Shown here in pieces: positions 35,648 through 45,868 of a stretch of DNA of 64,000 bases. Source of the stretch: Pseudomonas endophytica (lineage in GTDB: Bacteria; Pseudomonadota; Gammaproteobacteria; Pseudomonadales; Pseudomonadaceae). The notes below the pieces were generated by a model, which was not told the origin of the DNA, made no database searches, and was given only the letters and a program-made list of their open reading frames with translations. Location: positions 1-64,000 of the forward strand of contig NZ_LLWH01000209.1 of assembly GCF_001411475.1 (NCBI RefSeq). Direction: 5' to 3'. Numbering within the stretch: position 1 is the stretch's first letter; every line of letters starts with the position of its first letter. Both the position numbers and the translations under genes were made by a program.

Positions 35648-37720
35648 ATGGCAAACCCGGACGCCTTAAAACAACAGAACGCTGCCAAGCGAGTGTTGCA
35701 ACCGACCGTTAAATCGCATCTGGCGTTTACGCTGCTCAGCGCCTTGATCATGATGCTGATGTTTACCCTGTTGCGGGTGGCATTGCTGGTTTACAACCGG
35801 GAAATGATCCTGGACACCCCGGCTTCGACTTTCCTCGAAGCTTTTTTCAACGGTCTGCGTTTTGACCTGCGCATTGTGGTTTACCTCAGTATTCCTCTGC
35901 TGCTGTCGTTGCTCAGTGCGCATGCCATGCGGTTGCGCGGCGCTATGCGCTTGTGGCTTACAGCGGCCTCCAGCTTGGCGCTGTTTGTGGGCCTAATGGA
36001 GATGGACTTCTACCGTGAGTTTCACCAGCGTCTGAATGGTTTGGTCTTTCAATATGTGAAGGAAGACCCGAAAACCGTAATGAGCATGCTCTGGTACGGG
36101 TTCCCGGTTGTACGCTACTTGCTGGCTTGGGCCGTGGGTACGGTGATTCTGTACTTTGCGTTCAAAGGTGCAGAGCGCGTGACGCGCTCGCAAGTAATGA
36201 CGGCGCCTGCTGCTCGCGCGGTCGCGCCGTGGTATGCGCGCATTGCGATATTCATGGTGGTTTTGGTCGTATGTGTGGTTGCTGCTCGCGGCACGCTGCG
36301 TCAAGGTCCTCCGCTGCGCTGGGGTGATGCCTACACAACAGACTCCAACTTCGCCAACCAGTTAGGGCTTAACGGTTCTTTGTCGTTAATCTCTGCGGCA
36401 CAAAGTCGTTTCTCTGACGACCGCACCAACATCTGGAAAGCCAGCCTGCCGCAGCCTGAGGCTCAGCAGACAGTGCGTGACATGTTGCTGACCGAAAATG
36501 ACAAGCTGGTTGATCCGGATACTGCACCGGTACGCCGTGATACCACCCCGCCTGTGCAAAACACCCTGCCGATCAAGAACGTTGTGGTTATCTTGATGGA
36601 AAGCTTTGCAGGTCATTCGGTGGGCGCGTTGGGACGTACGGGCAATGTCACGCCTTACTTCGACAACTTGGCCAAAGAGGGCCTGTTGTTTGAGCGCTTC
36701 TTCTCCAACGGAACGCATACCCACCAAGGTATGTTCGCGACTATGGCGTGCTTCCCGAACCTGCCAGGCTTTGAGTACCTGATGCAGACCCCAGAAGGCA
36801 GCCACAAACTGTCCGGTCTGCCAGAACTGCTCAGTGCGCGTAATTTTGATGACGTGTATGTGTATAACGGCGATTTTGCTTGGGATAACCAGTCGGGTTT
36901 CTTCAGCAACCAAGGCATGACTACTTTTATTGGTCGTAATGATTTCGTGAACCCTGTGTTCTCAGATCCTACGTGGGGCGTGTCTGACCAAGACATGTTC
37001 AGCCGCGGTCTTGAAGAACTGAAAAAGCGCGAAGGTAAAGAGCCGTTCTATGCGTTGCTGCAAACCTTGTCCAACCATACGCCTTATGCGTTACCGACGC
37101 CGTTGCCTGTCGAGCCGGTTACCAATCGCGGTTCGTTGAATGAGCATTTGACCGCCATGCGCTACTCGGACTGGGCGCTGGGGCAATTCTTCGAGAAGGC
37201 ACGCAAAGAGCCATACTTCAAGGAAACTCTGTTTGTAGTCGTGGGCGACCATGGCTTTGGTAACGAGCAACAGATCTCTGAAATGGACCTTGGACGCTTT
37301 AACGTGCCATTGCTCTTGATCGGGCCTGGCATTCAAGAGAAGTTTGGTGCGCGGGTTGACACCGTGGGCACTCAGATCGACATCGTGCCAACCATCATGG
37401 GCCGCTTGGGTGGTGAGTTTCGTCAGCAATGCTGGGGCCGCGATCTGTTGAACTTGCCTGAAGGCGATAAAGGTTCAGGGGTGATCAAGCCGTCGGGCAG
37501 TGATCAGACAGTGGCCATCATCAGCGGCGATCATTTGCTAGTTCAGCCTAAAGATATGCCAGCCAAGGTTTGGCAATATCACCTAGGCCCTAATGCAGAC
37601 GCTAAAGTGGTGACCAATTCGCCAGAAGAAGCTGAGCTTAAAAAGAAGCTTGAAGCCTTCTTGCAAACAGCAACCAAAAGTTTGTTGGATAACACCGCAG
37701 GTGTGGCTGATCCGAAGTAA
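35648..37720 (+). CDS. LTA-synthase-type membrane sulfatase / phosphoglycerol transferase
   Basis: 690 aa. Five or so helices in the first 230 residues precede a large periplasmic sulfatase-fold domain. Metal and catalytic segments: NVVVILMESFAGHSVGALG (Glu ligand), FFSNGTHTHQGMFATMACF (Thr nucleophile region), FVVVGDHGFGNEQ (Asp-His ligands) and VGTQIDIVPTIM. In Gram-negatives such proteins add phosphoglycerol or phosphoethanolamine to periplasmic glucans or lipids; this one's acceptor is unknown. Same place after speE as in PAO1 PA1689. The IS begins soon after its stop. Confidence 0.9.
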   Translation: MANPDALKQQNAAKRVLQPTVKSHLAFTLLSALIMMLMFTLLRVALLVYNREMILDTPASTFLEAFFNGLRFDLRIVVYLSIPLLLSLLSAHAMRLRGAMRLWLTAASSLALFVGLMEMDFYREFHQRLNGLVFQYVKEDPKTVMSMLWYGFPVVRYLLAWAVGTVILYFAFKGAERVTRSQVMTAPAARAVAPWYARIAIFMVVLVVCVVAARGTLRQGPPLRWGDAYTTDSNFANQLGLNGSLSLISAAQSRFSDDRTNIWKASLPQPEAQQTVRDMLLTENDKLVDPDTAPVRRDTTPPVQNTLPIKNVVVILMESFAGHSVGALGRTGNVTPYFDNLAKEGLLFERFFSNGTHTHQGMFATMACFPNLPGFEYLMQTPEGSHKLSGLPELLSARNFDDVYVYNGDFAWDNQSGFFSNQGMTTFIGRNDFVNPVFSDPTWGVSDQDMFSRGLEELKKREGKEPFYALLQTLSNHTPYALPTPLPVEPVTNRGSLNEHLTAMRYSDWALGQFFEKARKEPYFKETLFVVVGDHGFGNEQQISEMDLGRFNVPLLLIGPGIQEKFGARVDTVGTQIDIVPTIMGRLGGEFRQQCWGRDLLNLPEGDKGSGVIKPSGSDQTVAIISGDHLLVQPKDMPAKVWQYHLGPNADAKVVTNSPEEAELKKKLEAFLQTATKSLLDNTAGVADPK

Positions 37721-37802
37721 GTTTTAGCCATTAAAAAAGTGGCCAAATGGCTAATGCCGATCAGTTAAGCCTTCTCGCTTGACCTTTGGCCGCAAGAAAT
37801 CA

Positions 37803-37836
37803 AAATCCGATGCCTGTACTGGCATCGGATTTTTTT
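37803..37836 (+). terminator. hairpin just upstream of the transposase start
   Basis: AATCCGATGCC and GGCATCGGATT around TGTACT, followed by seven T residues and immediately by the transposase ATG. It would stop transcription entering from the sulfatase side. Confidence 0.75.
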
Positions 37837-39163
37837 ATGCGTCTCGCTCGGGCCCTGGAACTGACCCACAACATCGCCTCCACTCCCAATTCAATCGAGG
37901 GACTGGATTCTTTACTCGATCCTTCTTTGGTCGAGCAGGCCCTTGAACAGGCCGGTGTGGCGACCCTTCGCAAGCGGCGTTTGCCGCTGGAAATGATGCT
38001 TTGGTGCGTGATTTCCATGGCCTTCTTTCGACGCATGTCGGCATGGGATGTGGTTAGTCGCATGAACATCATGCTGCCGGGCCAACGTCCGTTGGTGGCA
38101 CCCAGCGCTGTGGTTCAAACCCGTCAGCGGTTGGGCTGCGAGGCTGTCCGACAGGTCTTCCATCTGACTCAGAAAAGTTGGCATGCGGCCGTGGATCACC
38201 CAACTTGGGCAGGCTTGCGTTTGCTGGGCGTCGACGGTGTGGTCTGGCGAACACCGGATACCCCGGAAAATCGGGCGCGCTACGACTCGGCCAGCACTCA
38301 GCATGGCGACACTGGTTTTCCTCAGGTGCGCATGGTCTGCCAAATGGAATTGACCAGCCACATGCTGATCGGCAGCGCGCTTCATGGCTATCGCAGCAAC
38401 GAAATGAAGCTGGCCGAACAACTGATCGACACCACGCCCGATCACTCGTTGACCCTGTTCGATCGCGGCTTTTACTCCTTGGGTTTGCTGCACCAATGGC
38501 AGCAAGCAGGCACCGAACGCCACTGGCTGATGCCACTGAAAAAAGGCACGCAGTACGAAGTGGTTCAGCGTTTGGGGCGCCAGGATGCGGTGGTCTCGTT
38601 AAGCACTTCGCCGCAAGCCCGCAAACAATGGCCGGGGCTGCCCGAGCGCCTGACTGCGCGACTCCTGAGCAAAACCGTCAAGGGCAAGGTGTGTCAGATC
38701 CTGACGTCGATGGCCGACCCGCTTCCCTTCCCAAGAAATCGTCGACCTGTACAGCCAGCGCTGGGAGATCGAATTAGGATTTCGAGAGATGAAACAGACT
38801 CTGCTCAACAGCAGCTATACGCTGCGTAGCAAGACACCCGAGATGATCGAGCAGGAACTGTGGGGGGTGTTGCTGGGCTACAACTTGTTGCGCTATCAGA
38901 TGATGGAAATGAGTCGTCACTGTCCAGGTATTTACCCGTGTGAAATGAGCTTTAGCGCGTGTACCTGGGCGATTTTAGGGTTTATTAATAGTGTCTCGGC
39001 CGACCGCTCCGGGAACATCCCCAAGTACCTGGCCGAGCTTCATGCCTCAGCCCCGCACTATGTCCTGCCTCATCGGCGAGAGGAGCGTATTTATCCTCGC
39101 GCCATCCGGCTCAAATCACCGAAGTATCCGATCAGAAATAAAAATGCCAGTCAGCTTAACTGA
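37837..39163 (+). pseudogene. IS4-family transposase, frameshifted
   Basis: DDE transposase that resembles E. coli IS4 transposase throughout. Frame 1 runs from ATG 37837 through [38 protein letters not shown] (first Asp), [14 protein letters not shown] (second Asp) and [13 protein letters not shown]. Near 38721-38732 (CCCTTCCC run) the homology moves by one base into the next frame, [21 protein letters not shown], which carries the Y-2-R-3-E-6-K signature with the catalytic Glu, and continues to 39163. Frame 1 alone stops at 38829. One extra base explains it; the repaired protein would be 441 aa. A sequencing error in the C-run cannot be excluded. Confidence 0.88.
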
Positions 39164-39171
39164 CTGGCATT
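39143..39171 (+). terminator. palindrome at the right end of the IS
   Basis: AATGCCAGTCAG and CTGACTGGCATT around CTTAA form a near-perfect palindrome that includes the right terminal repeat and overlaps the transposase stop. Confidence 0.6.
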
Positions 39172-39203
39172 AACCGTTTGGGGTGGCTTTTTAATGTCAC
39201 GGT

Positions 39204-39560
39204 TTAGTCGCCGTAATAAATACAGCCACTGGTGCACGTTTCATGAATCCTAATTGCAGACAGTTCTGGAAGCAGAGGTTTAAGCTGCTGCCATATCCAC
39301 TTAGCAAGAACTTCGCTGGTTGGATTTTCTAGGCCAGGAATATCATTTAAATAGTTATGATCAAGCTGCTCGTAGAGCGGTTTGAAAATCGCTTTTATTT
39401 CCGAAAAATCACGAATCCAGCCCGTTGCTGGATCGATGTCGCCACTCAAATGAATTGCAACCTTGAAGGAATGACCATGCAAACGACCGCATTTATGTCC
39501 TTCAGGTACATAGGGCAGGCGATGCGCTGATTCGAAAGTAAACTCTTTAAAAATTTCCAC
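39204..39560 (-). CDS. queD: 6-carboxytetrahydropterin synthase
   Basis: Converts dihydroneopterin triphosphate to 6-carboxy-tetrahydropterin for queuosine. 118 aa; the zinc histidines are in [24 protein letters not shown], and the catalytic triad segment [13 protein letters not shown] and [14 protein letters not shown] close the protein. Its 3' end is only 32 bp from the IS. The leader holds an ACCGC-CGAA-GCGGT hairpin (39589-39602) but no recognisable preQ1 riboswitch. Confidence 0.95.
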   Translation of the reverse strand: MEIFKEFTFESAHRLPYVPEGHKCGRLHGHSFKVAIHLSGDIDPATGWIRDFSEIKAIFKPLYEQLDHNYLNDIPGLENPTSEVLAKWIWQQLKPLLPELSAIRIHETCTSGCIYYGD

Positions 39561-39752
39561 GATGTTTATAGCTCTGAAAAGGGGGACTACCGCTTCGGCG
39601 GTGAATGCAGGGCCGCAGTTTAGCAGCTAACGCAGTGCTGACGAAAATAGCTCTAGGCCGGTAGGCTATCACTCTGCATTTTCAGTTTCGCTTAAGCGAA
39701 TAGCGCTATAGTGCAGTTTTTACGTCGCAAAGGTCGGAGGTCATTGTTTACA

Positions 39753-40061
39753 GTGAATCTGTACGTTCGTAGCTCTGTTGCGCTATTGCTAGTGATTTTT
39801 TCATGCGTAGCCATCTCGCGGGATCTAGACCAAGACGAGGCGTTACGTTTACGTGAGAAAGGCATCATCCAGCCTTTGCATGAGCTGCTCCAAAAGGCGT
39901 TAGAGCGCCATCCAGGTGCCAAGCTGCTAGAGGCGGAGCTTGAGGAGGAGGACGATATTTATGTGTATGAAGTTGAGTTACTGACTCAGGACGGTGTTGT
40001 CCGTGAGCTCAAGCTGAATGCCGCTAATGGCCAATGGCTCAAAGATGAGGTTGATGATTAA
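39753..40061 (+). CDS. PepSY-domain protein next to a two-component system
   Basis: About 102 aa: a secretory or anchor helix ([25 protein letters not shown]), then one PepSY unit ([21 protein letters not shown]...[36 protein letters not shown]). It is likely periplasmic and may influence the adjacent kinase. GTG 39753 is chosen, 12 bases after GGAGG; a TTG at 39744 or a GTG at 39711 is possible. Its stop overlaps the regulator start (TAATG). Confidence 0.8.
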   Translation: MNLYVRSSVALLLVIFSCVAISRDLDQDEALRLREKGIIQPLHELLQKALERHPGAKLLEAELEEEDDIYVYEVELLTQDGVVRELKLNAANGQWLKDEVDD

Positions 40062-40729
40062 TGCGGTTGTTGCTTGTAGAAGATCACGTCCCTCTGGCAG
40101 ATGAACTGGTAGGCGAGTTAACGCGCTTGGGTTATGCAGTAGATTGGCTGGCAGATGGCCGGGACGCCCTCTATCAGGGGCAAAGCGAGCCGTATGATCT
40201 GATTATTCTGGATCTGGGGTTGCCTGGAGTTCCAGGTATAGACGTTCTTAAGCAATGGCGCGCACAAGGCCTGGCTACGCCGGTGTTGATTCTTACGGCC
40301 CGTAGCTCATGGTCTGAGCGTATAGAGGGACTCAAGGCCGGGGCTGATGACTACGTGACCAAACCCTTCCATCCCGAAGAGCTGCAGTTGCGAGTACAAG
40401 CACTCTTGCGTCGCTCACATGGCCAGTCCAACCAGCCGCTATTGAAGTCGGCCGGTCTGCATTTGGATGAGTCGCGCCAATCGGTAACGAGTGGCGAGAG
40501 TGAAGTACAGCTGACTGCTTCCGAATTTCGCCTGTTGCGCTATTTCATGCTCCATCCTCAGCAAATTCTCTCCAAAAGCCATTTGGCTGAGCACCTTTAC
40601 AACGGTGAAACTGAGCGCGACTCCAATGTGTTAGAGGTTCATGTGAATCACTTGCGGCGTAAGCTCGGGCGCTCTGTGATTGAAACTCGACGCGGGCAGG
40701 GCTACATTTTTGGGGCTTCTGGCCAGTGA
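40061..40729 (+). CDS. bqsR: OmpR-family response regulator, BqsR/CarR-like
   Basis: 222 aa. Receiver domain [16 protein letters not shown] with phosphoacceptor D51 ([10 protein letters not shown]) and K101 ([10 protein letters not shown]), then a winged-helix DNA-binding domain from about 130 ([48 protein letters not shown]). It overlaps the kinase by four bases. The symbol rests on gene order with the chemoreceptor and antiporter (PAO1 PA2653-PA2657) and on sequence feel, not on a search. Confidence 0.85.
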   Translation: MRLLLVEDHVPLADELVGELTRLGYAVDWLADGRDALYQGQSEPYDLIILDLGLPGVPGIDVLKQWRAQGLATPVLILTARSSWSERIEGLKAGADDYVTKPFHPEELQLRVQALLRRSHGQSNQPLLKSAGLHLDESRQSVTSGESEVQLTASEFRLLRYFMLHPQQILSKSHLAEHLYNGETERDSNVLEVHVNHLRRKLGRSVIETRRGQGYIFGASGQ

Positions 40730-42045
40730 AATCCATTCAACGACGTTTGAGTGTTGGCTTGCTCAGTGTTTTGTTGATAGCGGGTTTAGCGGTCAGTCAG
40801 GTCAGCCTTTGGTTGTTCGAAAGTGGCCTACAGCGTTATTTAGAGTCCGGCCTGCAAAACGACAGCGAAAACCTGTTAATTGCGATAAGTCGCGGCACTC
40901 AGGGCTTGCAACTGGATGAGCGACGCCTCTCACCCGCCTATCAGCGACCTTTTTCAGGGCATTATTTCAGTATCGAATTTGGCGACACACATTGGCGCTC
41001 GCGCTCGCTATGGGACGCTAAATTACCCAAGCCTAAGCAGTATGGGCTGGACAGGACCCTTCAACCTGGGCCAGATAAACAGATGTTGTTGCTACTGCGC
41101 AGCGATTATCAACGTTTTGGTCAGCCTGTTTCTATCACAGTAGCTCAGGACTACACGCCTATACGTGAAAGCTTTAAGCAAGTGCAAAAAATTGGTTTGG
41201 GCATTGGCATCTTCGCTCTCACGATCATTTTGCTTATGCAGCGGCTAATGGTTCGTCGATCACTACGGCCACTGGATACAGCGCGTAAACAAATTATTCA
41301 GTTGCAATCAGGTCTTCGTTCACAACTGGATACTCAGGTTCCTCTTGAGCTTGAGCCGTTGGTCACACAAATTAATGATCTGTTGGCCCACACCGAAGAC
41401 ACGTTAAAGCGCTCGCGAAATGCTCTGGGTAACTTGGGCCACGCCTTAAAAACGCCTATGGCTGTTTTATACAGTCTGATTAATGGTCAGCAGCTTGAGG
41501 GCTATCCTCACTTACAGCAAAGTCTGCGAGATCAACTTGAGCAGATTCAACAGCGTATGAGTCGTGAGCTTAATCGTGCTCGTTTGGCCGGTGATGCCCT
41601 GCCAGGTGCACAGTTTGATGCCGATACCGAGCTTCCCGCTCTGCTGTCGACTCTAGGCATGATTCACGGCGATCACCTTCAACTAACGCTGAATGCGTCA
41701 CCGGGCTTGCATATGCCTTGGGACCGTGAAGACATGCTTGAATTACTCGGTAATCTATTGGATAACGCCTGTAAATGGGCGGACTCCTGCGTTGAACTGA
41801 GTGTTCGCCAAAACTCGAGCGGCTTTATTATCGAGGTTCAAGACGATGGTCCTGGTATTCCTGAGTCTGAACGCGACCAAGTTTTCAGTCGCGGTACTCG
41901 CCTAGACGAGCAAACCAGCGGCCACGGCTTAGGATTGGGTATTGTGCGCGATATTGTAGACACTTGGAGAGGGCAGATGCGGCTTGAAACAGGCCCGATG
42001 GGCGGACTCTTAGTGATCATCGAACTGCAAAAGCGTAAACGTTAA
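40726..42045 (+). CDS. bqsS: sensor histidine kinase, BqsS/CarS-like
   Basis: 439 aa: helix 10-32, periplasmic domain to about 153, helix 157-173, a HAMP-like linker, phospho-His H239 (NLGHALKTP), N-box [15 protein letters not shown]1 VQDDGPGIP and G2 GHGLGLGIV. The BqsS of P. aeruginosa senses Fe(II) through a periplasmic RExxR motif. That motif is not present; the closest is RESFK at 147-151. The signal may therefore differ. Ends at a shared terminator with the convergent chemoreceptor gene. Confidence 0.82.
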   Translation: MKSIQRRLSVGLLSVLLIAGLAVSQVSLWLFESGLQRYLESGLQNDSENLLIAISRGTQGLQLDERRLSPAYQRPFSGHYFSIEFGDTHWRSRSLWDAKLPKPKQYGLDRTLQPGPDKQMLLLLRSDYQRFGQPVSITVAQDYTPIRESFKQVQKIGLGIGIFALTIILLMQRLMVRRSLRPLDTARKQIIQLQSGLRSQLDTQVPLELEPLVTQINDLLAHTEDTLKRSRNALGNLGHALKTPMAVLYSLINGQQLEGYPHLQQSLRDQLEQIQQRMSRELNRARLAGDALPGAQFDADTELPALLSTLGMIHGDHLQLTLNASPGLHMPWDREDMLELLGNLLDNACKWADSCVELSVRQNSSGFIIEVQDDGPGIPESERDQVFSRGTRLDEQTSGHGLGLGIVRDIVDTWRGQMRLETGPMGGLLVIIELQKRKR

Positions 42046-42078
42046 AAGCGACGACTGTATAAATCAGCCGTCGCTTTT
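42044..42078. terminator. bidirectional terminator
   Basis: AAAAGCGACG and CGTCGCTTTT around 15 bases, between the convergent kinase and chemoreceptor genes. Confidence 0.85.
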
Positions 42079-42086
42079 CCAACAAA

Positions 42087-44234
42087 TCAAACCCGGAACT
42101 GATCCATTAGGTTTTGCTGTTGATTCGCCAGCGTATTAAGCGACTGGCTAACACGTGCTGACTCATTAGCTTGCCCCGACAACGATTCGGTAACGTCGCG
42201 AATTGTGGCAACGTTGTGGTTAATCTCTTCGGCTACGGCACTTTGCTCTTCAGCGGCGCTGGCGATCTGCAAGTTCATATCGGTAATCACTGTCACCGCC
42301 TCGCCGATTTGTTGCAGTGCGCTGACCGCTTGCCCCACTTGCTCGACACTACCCTGTGCCTGTCGATGACTGTTGCCCATGGACGTCACGACCTCTTGAG
42401 TGCCCACTTGTAGTTGTTCAATCACCTGACGGGTTTCTTCGACCGACTCCTGAGTACGTCTTGCCAGATTGCGAACTTCGTCAGCCACGACAGCAAAGCC
42501 ACGACCCGCTTCGCCGGCACGCGCTGCCTCAATCGCCGCATTCAAAGCGAGCAAATTGGTTTGTTCGGCAATCGCACGAATGACCTCAAGGACTGAACCA
42601 ATCTTTTCGCTGTTGGCAGCCAGACCTTCCACTTGTGTCATCGCCTCGCTCATATCAGCCGCAAGGTGATCAATGCTGTTGGTTGTGCGGTCAATGATGG
42701 TCAAGCCCTGACGTGTTGCCTGATCGGCATTACGGGCGGCTTGAGCCGCCTGTGCCGCGCTGCGTGCTACATCCTGCGCTGTTGCACTCATCTCATGAGA
42801 CGCAGTGGCAACTTGATCAACCTGGCGATATTGCTGCTCCATACCAGCGCTAGTTTGGGTCGCAATCGCCGCCGATTGGTCAGCGGTGTTGCGTGCATCC
42901 TGTACCGAGCGTTTAACCTCGGCAATGATCGGTTGCAGTTTATCGAGGAAGCGATTAAACCAGCCAGCGAGCTGGCCAAGTTCATCCTTTTTATCGTAAG
43001 CCAGCCTGCGCGTCAGATCGCCTTCACCGCTCGCGATATCTTCAAGCATACGTGCGACGCTTAGGATGGGCCGGGTAACGCTGCGGGCCATGAGCCATAC
43101 CAATAAAAGACCGATGATCGCGGCCAAGGAGCCAAGAGCTAATTCAATCAGGGCCCCGGTGGTATTACGGTTCTCGAGGTCTGCCTGCAATACTTGAGCT
43201 GGCCCGATCACAACCTCTTCAGGAACGTCTAGCAACACGGCCCAAGGCTTGCTGCCTGGAATAGGTAAGAACGGAGTCAGCACTTTCAGCCGTTGCTGGC
43301 TGCGAATGCTATTTGTCTTATCCGAATTGTTCATCAACGCTGTCAGCTTTGCGCCGTCTTCGGAATCGACCAGATTCAGAGGCAAGCTGAGTTTGCTGGC
43401 ATCGGCGCTGAAGCCTGCCAGCAACCCCGCCGAGCTAATGATGCTGACACGAGTTTTCCCGTCGTATAGTTTTTTGCTTGCTTGCAAACTAATGGACTGC
43501 AAGCTATTGATATTGATATCAACCGAAAGCGAAGCGATAACCTTACCGTCGACGATCAGTGGAAAAACGATGCTAGTCATCAGCACTCGTTGCCCGTCAA
43601 TGTCATAAAAGTAAGGTTCGATGATGCAGGGCTTGAGCGTAGCGCGTGGGCAGGTAAACCATGAATTATTGGCCTGACCGCTAGGCCCTATGCTGGTGTC
43701 AGTCATATCGGTTTCAGGCAATGCCATGGAGGTCAGTTTGCCGGGTGTCGGTTGCGTCCAGTAAAGGGCAAAACGGCCTTTTTCATTGCTGCCCAGCGTT
43801 TGCTGCTGATCAAACAACGAATCTTTACCATCCAACGCGTTGGTTTCAAAAACCAAGGATAAACCGAGCAAGTCAGGGTTGGCCTGCAACGCAGCTTTGA
43901 CTTGGCGGGTCAGGTCCTCACGAAGATCGAATGCATCTAAAAAACGCTTTTCAGATTGCTCACGTAAAAACAGGACTTGGCGGGCAAATCCGCTGCCATA
44001 TTGGTAGGCGTCCATGAATTGACGACTGATGGTCTGAGCCTGAACCTCTCCCTGAGCTTCTATGCGTGCTTGAGCCGACTCATTCAGCATCTGTGCGCTT
44101 GAGGTTTCTACCAATGCGGCTGTGTACTTCATGCGGTAGAGAGAAAGCCCCACCAGCAGGGTAACAATACCCACAAGGCAAAGTCCGGCGAGGAGCGTGA
44201 TTTTCCATTGGATGGAAAGCTGTCTGAGCGACAT
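42087..44234 (-). CDS. methyl-accepting chemotaxis protein with dCache-like sensor, TlpQ-like
   Basis: 715 aa. Helix at about 15-33, a large periplasmic region to about 360 of the double-Cache type (contains [22 protein letters not shown]), a second helix, HAMP ([28 protein letters not shown]), and the cytoplasmic hairpin with the invariant tip [37 protein letters not shown]. Length and neighbours match PAO1 PA2654 (TlpQ, a polyamine/histamine receptor), so amines are the leading ligand guess. A sigma-28-type promoter precedes it. Confidence 0.9.
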   Translation of the reverse strand: MSLRQLSIQWKITLLAGLCLVGIVTLLVGLSLYRMKYTAALVETSSAQMLNESAQARIEAQGEVQAQTISRQFMDAYQYGSGFARQVLFLREQSEKRFLDAFDLREDLTRQVKAALQANPDLLGLSLVFETNALDGKDSLFDQQQTLGSNEKGRFALYWTQPTPGKLTSMALPETDMTDTSIGPSGQANNSWFTCPRATLKPCIIEPYFYDIDGQRVLMTSIVFPLIVDGKVIASLSVDININSLQSISLQASKKLYDGKTRVSIISSAGLLAGFSADASKLSLPLNLVDSEDGAKLTALMNNSDKTNSIRSQQRLKVLTPFLPIPGSKPWAVLLDVPEEVVIGPAQVLQADLENRNTTGALIELALGSLAAIIGLLLVWLMARSVTRPILSVARMLEDIASGEGDLTRRLAYDKKDELGQLAGWFNRFLDKLQPIIAEVKRSVQDARNTADQSAAIATQTSAGMEQQYRQVDQVATASHEMSATAQDVARSAAQAAQAARNADQATRQGLTIIDRTTNSIDHLAADMSEAMTQVEGLAANSEKIGSVLEVIRAIAEQTNLLALNAAIEAARAGEAGRGFAVVADEVRNLARRTQESVEETRQVIEQLQVGTQEVVTSMGNSHRQAQGSVEQVGQAVSALQQIGEAVTVITDMNLQIASAAEEQSAVAEEINHNVATIRDVTESLSGQANESARVSQSLNTLANQQQNLMDQFRV

Positions 44235-44534
44235 GGGGACATCCTAAAAAGAGGCTTATATCCTTAGCGGCCATTAAGCTTATTTCTTTACGATGAAAGT
44301 TGAATTTCATGTTTACAGAAATACGCCAAAACCCTTTAAACGTTAGGGTTAAGCCGGTTAGTACGGCGGCTTTCCATAGTTTATGGCCTGTGCTTTGACA
44401 AGGCAGTGAAGCTGCTGCAAAGTGTGCGCCCTCAAATAACTCCTACTTCCAATCCGGCGACTCGAATAGCAGTCCATGCCCGGTATTTCCGCTTTACGGT
44501 GTTTTATCGTGGTGCGCACTATGAGGTTTTAAAG
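44235..44534. other. divergent chemoreceptor/antiporter region
   Basis: 300 bp. Apart from the sigma-28-type promoter I see no clear operator; the right half should hold the antiporter promoter. Confidence 0.4.
44264..44290 (-). promoter_or_regulatory. sigma-28 (FliA)-type promoter of the chemoreceptor gene
   Basis: On the minus strand TAAAG, 14 bases, GCCGCTAA, against the flagellar consensus TAAAG-N15-GCCGATAA. The -10 lies 30 bp before the ATG, so expression would be linked to motility. Confidence 0.6.
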
Positions 44535-45854
44535 ATGAATGCAGTCATTGCCGCGGTCGGCATCATGTTGGTGCTCAGTCTGTCCCGTGTGCATGTAGTA
44601 ATCGCTCTAATTATCGGTGCTGTGGTCGGTGGTCTAGTGGGTGGCTTAAGCATCCAGGCGACACTCGATGCATTCAACAGCGGCTTGGGTGGTGGTGCCA
44701 CTGTAGCGTTGTCTTACGCGCTACTCGGTGCCTTTGCGGTCGCCATCGCTAAGTCTGGCCTGGCTCATGCCTTGGCTGACAGAGCCTTGGCCATGGTCAA
44801 CAAACAGCACGCTAATGGTAGTAACCGCATTAAATGGCTACTGATCGGTTTACTACTGGTGGTTGCGATTTGTTCGCAGAATATCCTGCCGATTCATATC
44901 GCCTTTATCCCGCTGCTCGTGCCGCCTCTATTGTATGTGCTGACTAAACTTAAAATTGACCGTCGTATGGTCGCCTGTGTCATGACGTTTGGTTTGATTA
45001 CGCCGTACATGTTCTTGCCGGTAGGCTTTGGCAATATCTTCCTTAACCAAATCTTGCTCGCTAACGTTAGCAACAGTGGCGTGGATACCAGCCAAGTCAA
45101 TGTCACCCACGCGATGGCAATTCCTGCATTGGGCATGCTGGTGGGGCTGCTGGTGGCCGTGTTCGTCAGCTACCGGAAAAAGCGCGACTATGACTTGGCC
45201 AAGATCGAGCAGGTTGAGCAGACGGCAATTAATTACAACCCGCTAACCCTGTTGGTGGCTGGTTTTGCGATTGCTGCCGCCTTCATTATCCAGCTGTGGC
45301 TTGGCTCCATGATCATCGGCGCTTTGGTCGGTTTTCTTATTTTTTCGGTGTCGGGCATTGTGCGGTGGCGTGAGACTGATGATCTGTTCACCGAAGGCAT
45401 GAAAATGATGGCCATGATTGGTTTCATCATGATCGCCGCTTCAGGTTTTGCAGAGGTGATGAAGGCTACCGGCGAGGTGAAGTCTCTGGTTGAGGCCTCG
45501 GCTGGTTGGATTAATCACAGCAAGGGTGTTGGCGCATTACTGATGTTGCTAGTCGGATTGCTAGTAACCATGGGGATTGGTTCATCATTTTCGACCGTGC
45601 CGATTTTGGCGGCGATATTCGTTCCTTTGTGCGTGCAGTTGGGGTTCAGCCCGATGGCGATTGTGTGCATCGTCGGTACTGCGGGAGCGCTGGGTGATGC
45701 AGGTTCGCCAGCGTCAGACTCGACGCTGGGCCCCACATCAGGTTTGAACATAGACGGGCAGCATCACCATATATGGGACACCGTGGTTCCGACCTTCCTG
45801 CATTACAACCTGCCATTGCTAGTCTTTGGATGGGTTGCCGCCATGGTTTTGTAA
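44535..45854 (+). CDS. Na+/H+ antiporter family permease
   Basis: 439 aa, about 11 helices. [37 protein letters not shown] opens the family, and the C-terminal [45 protein letters not shown] is characteristic. The ATG at 44535 is preferred over an upstream leader without hydrophobic character. PAO1 has the equivalent next to tlpQ. The substrate is not certain; an amino acid or amine:cation exchange would fit the chemoreceptor. Confidence 0.88.
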   Translation: MNAVIAAVGIMLVLSLSRVHVVIALIIGAVVGGLVGGLSIQATLDAFNSGLGGGATVALSYALLGAFAVAIAKSGLAHALADRALAMVNKQHANGSNRIKWLLIGLLLVVAICSQNILPIHIAFIPLLVPPLLYVLTKLKIDRRMVACVMTFGLITPYMFLPVGFGNIFLNQILLANVSNSGVDTSQVNVTHAMAIPALGMLVGLLVAVFVSYRKKRDYDLAKIEQVEQTAINYNPLTLLVAGFAIAAAFIIQLWLGSMIIGALVGFLIFSVSGIVRWRETDDLFTEGMKMMAMIGFIMIAASGFAEVMKATGEVKSLVEASAGWINHSKGVGALLMLLVGLLVTMGIGSSFSTVPILAAIFVPLCVQLGFSPMAIVCIVGTAGALGDAGSPASDSTLGPTSGLNIDGQHHHIWDTVVPTFLHYNLPLLVFGWVAAMVL

Positions 45855-45868
45855 GGTAGGTTCAGTTT

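Larger units (their letters stand above)
37753..39171 (+). mobile_element. IS4-family insertion sequence, about 1.42 kb
   Basis: Left end AATGCCGATCAGTTAAGC (37753-37770) is the inverted complement, with two mismatches, of the right end at 39154-39171. These are IS4-type terminal repeats and the 1419-bp length is close to IS4. One transposase gene, with a frameshift, fills the element. No direct target duplication of 9-13 bp is visible. Instead the outer flanks (37729-37752 and 39172-39196) are themselves inverted repeats, so either the repeats extend to a 1468-bp element or the IS landed in the loop of a terminator. Confidence 0.82.

Noticed and set aside
36386..36913. Minus-strand open frame of 175 codons inside the sulfatase gene
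   Set aside because: Antisense shadow of a gene with clear motifs; no ribosome-binding site and no family resemblance.
37912..38536. Minus-strand open frames within the IS
   Set aside because: Lie opposite the transposase catalytic domain; no typical accessory IS gene in the IS4 family.
39561..39752. preQ1 riboswitch upstream of queD
   Set aside because: A UUCG/CGAA hairpin is present, but not the A-rich tail and loop pattern of preQ1 classes.
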